From: Sedimentibacter sp. MB35-C1
Lineage (GTDB): Bacteria; Bacillota; Clostridia; Tissierellales; Sedimentibacteraceae
Direction: 5' to 3'
NCBI RefSeq assembly: GCF_030913635.1
Contig: NZ_CP133188.1
Coordinates: 1,116,001-1,180,000, forward strand
Length of the DNA: 64,000 nucleotides
Shown here in pieces: positions 50,615 through 58,090 of this stretch (the first letter of the stretch is position 1; each line of letters opens with the position of its first letter). The position numbers and the translations under genes were made by a program. The notes below the pieces were generated by a model that searched no databases, was not told the origin of the DNA, and saw only the letters and a program-made list of their open reading frames with translations.

Positions 50615-51638
50615 TATATATGCATTTTCAAAAAATGGTGCAAAGCTATGCGATAAATTGATTGAAAATTTAATTAAATTCTCGGTGAATGCCTACGTTC
50701 CTCAAAAGTATGCCGATTCATCTAAGTTTGCTAAGCCTCGTGAAGAGAATTTATACAATGCAGTTGAAAAGTCATTTAGGGATGCAGATTGCATAATTTT
50801 TATAGGTGCGGCAGGCATAGCTGTAAGGGCGGTTGCACCTTTTGTAAGAAGTAAAAAAAGCGATCCTGCCGTAATATGTATGGATGAGAAGGGTATAAAC
50901 GTAGTTTCCCTTTTAAGCGGGCACATAGGAGGGGCAAACAGGTTGACAATAAAAATTGCAGATATTATAGGAGGCAATCCTATTATTACAACTGCTACAG
51001 ATGTGAACGGGAAACTTGCTGTCGATGAATGGGCTCACAGAAAGAATCTTCATATTATGAGCTTAAAAAAAGCGAGAGATATAGCAGCAGAAATACTAGA
51101 CAACAAAAAAATAGGATTTGAATCAGATTTTAAAGTCATAGGAGATTTGCCGCTTGAAATAGACTGTGCAGAAAAAGAAACAGGAATATGCATATCCCTT
51201 GATTCTGGTAGACGACCTTTTAAAAATACACTGAACCTTGTTCCGCGAATTGTTTCCATAGGAGTCGGATGCAGAAAGGGAGCAGATTTTAAGGACATTT
51301 ATGCTGCAGTTAAGAAAGTTCTGAACGACCAAGGTATTTCACATTTTGCAGTGAGCTCCATAAATTCCATAGATTTGAAAAAAGATGAATACGGAATCAA
51401 AAAAGCGGCGGATATTTTTAAAGTTCCCTTTTGCACATATTCTAAGGATGAGCTTAACAGCCTTCATGGGGAATTTACCAACTCTGATTTTGTAAAAAAT
51501 ATTGCCGGTGTAGACAGTGTGTGCGAAAGGTCCGCAATTATGGGAAGCAAGAAGGGAAGGCTGTTCATAAATAAGACTGTGGTTAATTCTGTTACAGTTG
51601 CGGCAGCTATTGATGATTATGAAGTAAGCTTTGAATAA
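50604..51638 (+). CDS. cbiG: Cobalt-precorrin-5A hydrolase
   Basis: A 344-residue protein that opens the ring-A lactone and releases acetaldehyde in the anaerobic pathway. The N-terminal domain starts at IDIYAFSKNGAKLCDKL; the middle has CIIFIGAAGIAVRAVAPF and VVSLLSGHIGGANRLT, and the C-terminal domain has SIGVGCRKGADF. The start is placed at 50604, where the sequence begins MNIDIYAF and an AGGA precedes. An in-frame ATG at 50517 would add 29 unrelated residues inside cbiA. Confidence 0.92.
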   Translation: MNIDIYAFSKNGAKLCDKLIENLIKFSVNAYVPQKYADSSKFAKPREENLYNAVEKSFRDADCIIFIGAAGIAVRAVAPFVRSKKSDPAVICMDEKGINVVSLLSGHIGGANRLTIKIADIIGGNPIITTATDVNGKLAVDEWAHRKNLHIMSLKKARDIAAEILDNKKIGFESDFKVIGDLPLEIDCAEKETGICISLDSGRRPFKNTLNLVPRIVSIGVGCRKGADFKDIYAAVKKVLNDQGISHFAVSSINSIDLKKDEYGIKKAADIFKVPFCTYSKDELNSLHGEFTNSDFVKNIAGVDSVCERSAIMGSKKGRLFINKTVVNSVTVAAAIDDYEVSFE

Positions 51639-51674
51639 ATTTAATGTAAGAAACCTTTACGAACAGGAGAAATA

Positions 51675-52316
51675 ATGGAAAATATTAAATTTGTAGAACC
51701 GCATAATATTGAAAAAAGAAGTTTTGAAATAATTCAGAGTGAAATGGGTGATGTTGTTCTTGAAAAAGAAATTGAACCCATAGTTAAAAGAGTTATTCAT
51801 ACTACAGCAGATTTCGACTATCTGACGAGTATGTGTTTTTCTCAGAATGCTGTTAAAAAAGCGAAGGAAGCCTTAAAAAACGGAGCTACCATAGTTACGG
51901 ACACTAATATGGCACGATCCGGAATAAACAAAAATGCTGCTGGAAAATACGGGGTTGAAGTGCGCTGCTTCATGGCTGAGGAAGATGTAGCAGCAGAGGC
52001 CAAGGAAAGAGGAGAAACGAGGGCAACTGTTTCCATGGAAAGAGCATGTAATATAAGTGGGCCTATTATATTTGCAATAGGGAATGCGCCGACGGCTCTG
52101 ATAAAACTTTACAAACTTATTAAGGCAAATAAAATCAGGCCTGAGGTAATAATAGGAGTTCCAGTAGGATTTGTAAATGTTGTAGAGGCTAAAGAGCTCA
52201 TAATGACGCTTGAAGATACGGAATACATAGTTGCAAGGGGAAGAAAGGGAGGCAGCAATGTGGCTGCGTCTATATGTAATGCTCTGTTGTACAATATTGA
52301 GGAGTGTAAGCAATGA
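51675..52316 (+). CDS. cbiC: Cobalt-precorrin-8 methylmutase
   Basis: A 213-residue enzyme that moves a methyl group from C11 to C12 to give cobyrinate. PHNIEKRSFEIIQSE is the family N terminus (the catalytic His is usually further on, near VIHTTADFDY), and MARSGI, IGNAPTALIKL and GVPVGFVNVVEAK follow. Length is normal. AACAGGAGAA precedes the ATG. The stop overlaps cbiL by four bases. Confidence 0.93.
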   Translation: MENIKFVEPHNIEKRSFEIIQSEMGDVVLEKEIEPIVKRVIHTTADFDYLTSMCFSQNAVKKAKEALKNGATIVTDTNMARSGINKNAAGKYGVEVRCFMAEEDVAAEAKERGETRATVSMERACNISGPIIFAIGNAPTALIKLYKLIKANKIRPEVIIGVPVGFVNVVEAKELIMTLEDTEYIVARGRKGGSNVAASICNALLYNIEECKQ

Positions 52317-53038
52317 TGGATAAATTAACTCAAGGAATATTTTACGGCATAGGAGTTGGAGTCGGTGACAGTGATTATGTTACAAAAAGAGCTGTTGATG
52401 TTATTAAGACTCTAAATGTGCTTTATGTTCCATCTGCAAAAGAAAAAGAAGGATTTAGCACAGCATATAAAATCATTAAAGATTACGTGGATGAAAAAAC
52501 AGTTGTAAAGATCAGGCATTTTCCTATGAATTATGATAATTTAGAACTTCAAAAAACATGGGAAAGCATTGCTCTCGAGATTGAAAAGGATGTTTCCGAC
52601 AATATGAGGGTCGGTTTTGTAACCATAGGAGATCCCATGGTTTATAGCACATATATATATCTTTTAAAAATATTAAAGAAAAAGGTTAATGTGGTGACCA
52701 TACCTGGAATCACGTCTTTTTTAGATATTGCATCCAATAACAATTTTCCCCTTGTTGAAGGGGATGATCCGCTGGTAATTTTGCCGGCAACGATAGATGA
52801 GGAAAAACTTAGAAGGTATGTTAAAAATGAAAACTCTATTGTGCTCATGAAGGTGTATAACAATTTTGACAAAATCGTATCCATGCTTGTGGATGAAAAT
52901 TTGAGCAGGCATGCTATAATTGTGAGCAATTCGTCAAAAGATGAGGAAGTTGTTTATAAAAATATTGAGCAGATAAAAAAAGAAGATGTTTCTTATTTTA
53001 CAACCATATTAATAAACAAAAGGTGGGAGTTGTCATGA
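52313..53038 (+). CDS. cbiL: Cobalt-precorrin-2 C(20)-methyltransferase
   Basis: A 241-residue tetrapyrrole methylase, the first methylation after cobalt insertion. YGIGVGVGDSDYVTKRAVD gives the N-terminal loop, the IGDPMVYSTYIYL segment the GDPxxY motif typical of CbiL/CobI, and TIPGITSFLDIA follows. Two adjacent in-frame ATG codons (52313 and 52316) are both possible. The stop overlaps cbiH (ATGA). Confidence 0.93.
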   Translation: MMDKLTQGIFYGIGVGVGDSDYVTKRAVDVIKTLNVLYVPSAKEKEGFSTAYKIIKDYVDEKTVVKIRHFPMNYDNLELQKTWESIALEIEKDVSDNMRVGFVTIGDPMVYSTYIYLLKILKKKVNVVTIPGITSFLDIASNNNFPLVEGDDPLVILPATIDEEKLRRYVKNENSIVLMKVYNNFDKIVSMLVDENLSRHAIIVSNSSKDEEVVYKNIEQIKKEDVSYFTTILINKRWELS

Positions 53039-53754
53039 TATATGCAGTAGGAATAGGCCCGGGAAAAAGAGAAGGCATGACCGGTGAAGCCCTTGAGGCC
53101 ATAAAAAAATCAGATGTTATAGTGGGCTATAAAACATACATTGATTTTATAAAGGAACTTATAAAAGATAAGGAAGTAATTTCAAACGGAATGAAGCAGG
53201 AGGTTGATAGGGTAAAAAAAGCTGTTGAGATTTCAAAAACAGGCAGAACTGTTGCGCTTATTAGTTCGGGAGATGCTGGCGTGTACGGAATGGCAGGACT
53301 TGTGTTGGAGTATTCCGACGGCGAAGATGTTAAAATTATCAGCGGTGTTACAGCATCAACTGCAGCTGCAGCTGTGTTGGGAGCACCACTTATGCATGAT
53401 TTTTGTCATATCAGTTTAAGTGATTTGCTTACTTCTCTGGATTTGATTTACAAAAGAATTAATCTTGCATCAGAAGGTGACTTCATAATATGCATATATA
53501 ACCCGAGAAGCAAGGGAAGACCTGATTATCTGAAAAAGGCGTTTGAAATTATGAAAAATCATAAATCAGGTACGACTCCCGTAGGCATTGTTAAAAATGC
53601 CGGAAGAGAAAATCAGGAGATACGTATCTGTACTATAGACACCATAGACTATGAATCGGTAGATATGCTGAGTATTGTAATAGTCGGGAATAGTTCAACA
53701 TACGTAAAAGATAACAAAATTATAACAAAAAGAGGTTATGATAAAAAATATTAA
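53035..53754 (+). CDS. cbiH: Cobalt-precorrin-3B C(17)-methyltransferase
   Basis: A 239-residue tetrapyrrole methylase that methylates C17 and contracts the ring. IYAVGIGPGKREGMTGEA opens it; LISSGDAGVYGMAGL, GVTASTAAAAVLGAPL and CIYNPRSKGRPDYL match CbiH/CobJ. The ATG at 53035 overlaps the cbiL stop and has GGGAG five bases upstream; a GTG four codons earlier lies on that site and is rejected. It is the last pathway gene of the operon. Confidence 0.93.
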   Translation: MIYAVGIGPGKREGMTGEALEAIKKSDVIVGYKTYIDFIKELIKDKEVISNGMKQEVDRVKKAVEISKTGRTVALISSGDAGVYGMAGLVLEYSDGEDVKIISGVTASTAAAAVLGAPLMHDFCHISLSDLLTSLDLIYKRINLASEGDFIICIYNPRSKGRPDYLKKAFEIMKNHKSGTTPVGIVKNAGRENQEIRICTIDTIDYESVDMLSIVIVGNSSTYVKDNKIITKRGYDKKY

Positions 53755-53770
53755 TTAATTGGAGGATGTA

Positions 53771-54796
53771 ATGAAAAAGTTAAAATCATTTGTACTTATA
53801 GCTGTTGCTGTATTGCTTATAGCATTTACTGGATGCAGCAGAAATGCTGAGCCGGAAGTCAACCAGCCTGAAGATAAAACTCCTGAAGCGGGCAACACAG
53901 GTGAAAACGAAAATTACGGCGTTATAATCAATGAAGAAAATGTTGTGTTTATAGATTCACAGGGAAAGGAAACAACAATAAAAAAGAATCCTCAAAGAGT
54001 AGTCGTACTTCAGAATTCCATCCTTGAAATATGGGATCAGGCTGGCGGAAAGGTTGTAGGAAGAGTTGAGGAATCATCTGACAAAATAGTTGAAAATGCT
54101 ATGTCAGCAGAGGTTGTAGGAACTGTTGGAACTCCAAGTCTTGAAAAAATATTGTCGCTGCAGCCGGATCTTGTTATTCTTTCAGGCGGCTATACAGCTC
54201 ATAGAGAAATGATCCCTTCATTACAGCAGAATAATATACAGGTTATATCTTTAGAAATTGATTTTTTAGAGGATTATTACAGAACAGTGAGACTATTTAC
54301 AGCTATTACGGGAAGAGAAGATTTATATGAAAGTCATATTAACGATATACAGAAAAAAGTGGATGAACTAATCGAAAAAGCCCCTTCTGACAGAGGATAC
54401 AAGGTTGTTATTATATTTGCAACTGCTAAAGGTATAACTGTGAGAGATTCAAATACAATGGTAGGCGAGATGCTTAAGGATTTGAATACGGTCAATATAT
54501 CAGATTCAGAAGACAGTACTGTAGATACAAAAATATTCAGCATGGAAAAAATAATACAGGAAGATCCTGACTTTATTTTTGTCCAGACCATGGGAAGTGA
54601 CCTTGAAAAAGTAACTGAAAGACTTAAGTCTGATGTGCTTGACAATCCAGCATGGGCATCCCTTACAGCTGTAAAAGAAGACAGATATATTGTTCTTCCG
54701 AAAGATTTATATCTTTATAAGCCAAATGACAAATATCCTGAAGCATATGAAGGATTGGCAAAGATTCTTTACCCTGATGTATATGAAAATAAGTAA
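53771..54796 (+). CDS. ABC substrate-binding lipoprotein, second BtuF/FecB-like
   Basis: A 341-residue lipoprotein with lipobox AFTGC (Cys about 20) and an Asn/Glu-rich linker. The binding-protein fold runs from QRVVVLQNSILEIWDQAGGKVVGRVE through LSLQPDLVILSGG to the C terminus. It follows cbiH after 16 bases behind GGAGG, so it belongs to the riboswitch-controlled operon and probably binds a corrinoid or precursor. Iron-siderophore or heme binding is the alternative, since the family does not separate these by sequence. It differs clearly from the btuF-like protein at 43677. Confidence 0.82.
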   Translation: MKKLKSFVLIAVAVLLIAFTGCSRNAEPEVNQPEDKTPEAGNTGENENYGVIINEENVVFIDSQGKETTIKKNPQRVVVLQNSILEIWDQAGGKVVGRVEESSDKIVENAMSAEVVGTVGTPSLEKILSLQPDLVILSGGYTAHREMIPSLQQNNIQVISLEIDFLEDYYRTVRLFTAITGREDLYESHINDIQKKVDELIEKAPSDRGYKVVIIFATAKGITVRDSNTMVGEMLKDLNTVNISDSEDSTVDTKIFSMEKIIQEDPDFIFVQTMGSDLEKVTERLKSDVLDNPAWASLTAVKEDRYIVLPKDLYLYKPNDKYPEAYEGLAKILYPDVYENK

Positions 54797-54874
54797 TTAT
54801 ATGAACTGTATATGGAAATTCTATAAAGTTTCCGTATGCTAACTAGTTTAAGGCGCCAGTTCGGGAGAAAAAAT

Positions 54875-55879
54875 ATGACTAAATGTGATGCTCAAAAAAG
54901 AAATGTTAAAAAGCATGTTATTTTAATAATTTTTGTTTTACTTTGCGTATTAAGCTTTTTTATAAGCATTGGCAATGGCGCTGTTAATATTTCATTCAGA
55001 GAAATATTGCATGCCGTAATGTTTGAAGAAGAAACAGTAAATTATCAGATAATTTGGAATGTAAGGCTGCCGCGAACTATTGTGGCATCTCTGGCAGGTA
55101 CATGTCTTGCTTTGTCAGGATGCATACTTCAGGGGGTTATGAGAAATCCTCTTGCAGCACCCAACATAATAGGAGTTTCTTCAGGAGCTGGATTAATGAC
55201 ATTGATAGTACTAATTTTATTTCCGGATTACTATTTCCTGGCTCCTGCAGGAGCTTTTGCCGGTGCTCTTCTTGCCACGCTGTTTATTTATTTCCTGGCA
55301 TGGAAGGAGGGAGCTGTTCCAACAAGGCTCATATTGGCTGGAGTTGCTGTTTCATCCCTTTTAGGTGCTGGCAACAATGCTATTATGACGTTTTATCCTG
55401 ACAAGGTTGCAGGAGTTATAGGGTTTATGGTGGGAGGTCTTTCGGCAACAAACTGGGAGCATGTTTTAATGATTTTTCCATATGCTTTGTTAGGTATTTT
55501 ACTTTTACTGCTTATTGCCAACAAGCTTAATATACTAATGCTTGGAGACGAAGTAGCTACTGGACTTGGGCTGAATGTGGAAATCACAAGATTTTTATTT
55601 ATTATCGTTTCATCTTTACTTGCGGGAGCTGCAGTTAGCGTTGTTGGGCTTTTAGGGTTTGTGGGACTTATTGTACCTCACATTACAAGGTTGTTTATAG
55701 GATCGGATTACAAGTACCTGCTGCCTGCCAGTATCTTTACGGGATCATCGGTTGTTGTCCTTTGCGATACTCTGGCAAGAGTTATGTTTGCACCTATTGA
55801 AATACCAGTGGGAATTATAATGTCTGCACTGGGAGCACCGTTTTTTCTGTATTTATTAAGAAAGAGGAAGGAATACTAG
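54875..55879 (+). CDS. ABC transporter permease, second BtuC/FecCD-like
   Basis: A 334-residue permease of the FecCD family with about nine to ten helices. WNVRLPRTIVASLAGTCLAL, MRNPLAAPNIIGVSSGAG and VVGLLGFVGLIVPHITR are the usual conserved blocks, and EIPVGIIMSALGAPFF stands near the end. The ATG at 54875 has GGGAG seven bases upstream and is preferred to an ATG at 54836 that would add 13 residues rich in Arg. It pairs with the binding protein upstream and the ATPase that starts on the base after its stop. Confidence 0.85.
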   Translation: MTKCDAQKRNVKKHVILIIFVLLCVLSFFISIGNGAVNISFREILHAVMFEEETVNYQIIWNVRLPRTIVASLAGTCLALSGCILQGVMRNPLAAPNIIGVSSGAGLMTLIVLILFPDYYFLAPAGAFAGALLATLFIYFLAWKEGAVPTRLILAGVAVSSLLGAGNNAIMTFYPDKVAGVIGFMVGGLSATNWEHVLMIFPYALLGILLLLLIANKLNILMLGDEVATGLGLNVEITRFLFIIVSSLLAGAAVSVVGLLGFVGLIVPHITRLFIGSDYKYLLPASIFTGSSVVVLCDTLARVMFAPIEIPVGIIMSALGAPFFLYLLRKRKEY

Positions 55880-56662
55880 ATGGAATTAACAGCTGAGAGA
55901 CTCAATGTCTGCTATGGGGAAAAATTAGTGCTAAAAGATGTTAGCTTCAATATAAATAATGGAGAAATAGCAACATTTATCGGTCCAAACGGTTCGGGGA
56001 AGTCAACAATAATAAAGACAGTAAGTGGGTTCCTTAAGCCCGCAGGCGGCAGCGTATACCTGAACAAGGTAAATATGGGGAAAATTAAAACTAAAGATAT
56101 TGCTAAAAATGTTGCCGTACTGCCCCAGATAAAAATGGTTCCTTCCGATATAAATGTAGAAGAGCTGGTTACAAACGGGCGTTATCCGCATCTTAGATTC
56201 GGACGAAGGCTGGAAAAAGAGGACAGAGAAATTGTTTCATGGGCACTTGAAAAAACAGGACTTTTTGAAATTAAAGATAGATATGTAGCCACCCTGTCAG
56301 GCGGGGAGAGGCAGAGGGCTTGGATTGCAATGTCACTGGCACAAAAACCGAAGATGCTGCTTCTTGATGAGCCTACGACATTTCTGGATATATGCTACCA
56401 GCTTGAGGTACTGGAGCTTGTTAAGGAGCTAAACGAAACATTGGGAATAACAGTTGTGATGGTTCTGCATGACTTAAACCAGGCGGCAAGATATTCTGAT
56501 AAATTACTGGTAGTCAATAATGGTGAGCTGTGCGAGTCGGGCGACCCTCTTAATGTAGTAACTAAAGAACTGTTAAAAAATATTTTTAGAATAGATGCAG
56601 ATATTTATGAAGATAAAATTCATAAATGTCCTTACTTCATTCCCAAAAAAATAACAGAATGA
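55880..56662 (+). CDS. ABC transporter ATP-binding protein, second BtuD/FecE-like
   Basis: A 260-residue complete ATPase: Walker A GPNGSGKSTIIK (about 34-45), Q-loop LPQIKM, signature LSGGERQRAW (about 137-146), Walker B MLLLDEPTTFLD (about 158-169) and switch His in VMVLHDLNQAARY. It powers the second corrinoid/iron-type importer of the cbi operon. Fourteen bases after it begins a second, truncated ATPase. Confidence 0.9.
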   Translation: MELTAERLNVCYGEKLVLKDVSFNINNGEIATFIGPNGSGKSTIIKTVSGFLKPAGGSVYLNKVNMGKIKTKDIAKNVAVLPQIKMVPSDINVEELVTNGRYPHLRFGRRLEKEDREIVSWALEKTGLFEIKDRYVATLSGGERQRAWIAMSLAQKPKMLLLDEPTTFLDICYQLEVLELVKELNETLGITVVMVLHDLNQAARYSDKLLVVNNGELCESGDPLNVVTKELLKNIFRIDADIYEDKIHKCPYFIPKKITE

Positions 56663-56675
56663 GGGAAGTGATTAC

Positions 56676-57227
56676 TTGTTTGCCGCAAAACTTTTCAGGG
56701 TGAAAAACTATAAGAATAAAATAGATGAATTACTGGAATTTGCTGAGCTTGATGACTTCATGGAAAGAAAGGTTATGAATCTTTCTGGAGGCATGGCAAG
56801 AAGATTGACCATAGCAAAAGCTATGATTAATGACCCTGAAATAGTCATACTAGATGAACCTACCGTTGGTATAGACATAAACGGAAGAAGGAAAATTTGG
56901 GACATGCTGAAATACATGAAAACCAAGAACAAGACGGTGCTGTTGACAACACATTATATAGAGGAAGCAGAATATTTGTGCGGCAGAGTATGTCTTATTG
57001 ATAAAGGAAGGATTATTCAAGATAATACGCCACGGTTTCTAAAAAAACAGCTGGGACTTTATACGGTTGAATATTTTGATGAGGAGTCCAAAACAAGATA
57101 CAAGTTTTTTGAGGATAAGCAGATGGCACTTAATTATTCATCCGAAATCGAAAGCATGAATTATACAATAAGAGATACAACACTTGAAGATGTGTTCTAC
57201 AATTTCACAAATAGGAAGGTGCAATAA
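56676..57227 (+). CDS. N-terminally truncated ABC-2-type ATPase (no Walker A)
   Basis: The 183 residues start around the helical region that normally lies about 85-90 residues into a NatA/CcmA-type ATPase. Signature NLSGGMARRL (35-44), Walker B EIVILDEPTVGID (55-67), switch His in LTTHYIEEAE and a C-terminal extension are intact, but Walker A and the Q-loop are missing. The frame upstream of the TTG (56676) reads only six more sense codons related to the family before it runs into a TAA at 56652, within the end of the preceding gene, so the missing part is not encoded in the adjacent DNA. Either a 5' deletion left a non-functional remnant, or it works with another ATPase. The permease gene overlaps its stop. 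Confidence 0.75.
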   Translation: MFAAKLFRVKNYKNKIDELLEFAELDDFMERKVMNLSGGMARRLTIAKAMINDPEIVILDEPTVGIDINGRRKIWDMLKYMKTKNKTVLLTTHYIEEAEYLCGRVCLIDKGRIIQDNTPRFLKKQLGLYTVEYFDEESKTRYKFFEDKQMALNYSSEIESMNYTIRDTTLEDVFYNFTNRKVQ

Positions 57228-57961
57228 TGGAAGTTGCTACCGTGCTATGGAGAGAGTTTATATTTTTTAAAAGACGTATAATCAGAATTACATCTGCTGC
57301 AATTATGAGTCCGGTGCTGTATCTTATAGCATTCGGTTGGGGCCTTGGAAAAGATGTTGTTGTGGAAGGAGCTACGTATATGCATTTCATTATACCCGGT
57401 ATAATAGCGCTTACTACAATGAATACAAGTTTTAATGCCGTTTCCACAAGGATAACTGTTTCAAAGCTTCATGAAAAAAGCTTTGAATATTATCTTACAT
57501 CACCTGTAAGAATGCCACTGATGGCACTGGGGCATATTTTGGCAGGAGCCCTCAGAGGAATGTATGCAGCAATACTTATAATTTTTGTTGCTTTGCTGTT
57601 CGGTATCAACATAAAAGCAGGTGTCTATTTTATAATTATTTGCTTTTTAAACAGTTTTTTATTTTCCGCACTGGGATACACCGCAGCACTTTCAATAGAA
57701 AGCCATTATGAAATGAGCAGGTTCAATACATATATTATGACGCCTATGTCATTCCTTTGTGGCACGTTTTTTTCTCTGGAAAATTTACCTATCGGTGTTA
57801 AAACTGTTATAGGCATACTGCCTCTTTCACATACGTCGGTATCTCTCAGAAACATTGCTTTGAATGGAGAATTTTCACACGGTTCGATTGCTGTACTTAT
57901 ACTATACGCAGCGGCATCGTATGCACTCGGTATTTACATGAGTTACAGAGAAATGAAATAA
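57227..57961 (+). CDS. ABC-2 type transporter permease
   Basis: A 244-residue membrane protein with six helices: an N-terminal cytoplasmic stretch EVATVLWREFIFFKRR, a membrane segment, HFIIPGIIALTTMNTSF, the MPLMALGHILAGALRGMY segment and the MSFLCGTFFSLENLP turn typical of the NodJ/DrrB-like ABC-2 group. Such permeases export drugs, lipids or polysaccharide with a dedicated ATPase. Its partner here is the truncated ATPase whose stop overlaps its ATG (TAATG). The protein itself looks complete. Its role in a cobalamin operon is unclear. Confidence 0.85.
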   Translation: MEVATVLWREFIFFKRRIIRITSAAIMSPVLYLIAFGWGLGKDVVVEGATYMHFIIPGIIALTTMNTSFNAVSTRITVSKLHEKSFEYYLTSPVRMPLMALGHILAGALRGMYAAILIIFVALLFGINIKAGVYFIIICFLNSFLFSALGYTAALSIESHYEMSRFNTYIMTPMSFLCGTFFSLENLPIGVKTVIGILPLSHTSVSLRNIALNGEFSHGSIAVLILYAAASYALGIYMSYREMK

Positions 57962-58090
57962 AATAAATTTTATAAGGAATCATTAAGTAGTTGTTTTAAC
58001 TTTTTTTAGTAAGTTATACAGATACTTATGGAAGCCGCTTTTCAGGAGCAAAGCTGAATAATTTACTAATAAATAAAACGGAGGTATGAA

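Noticed and set aside
57962-58090. NrdR boxes or a cobalamin riboswitch before nrdD
   Set aside because: The 129-base gap shows no pair of NrdR-type sites and no B12 box; only a ribosome binding site is clear.
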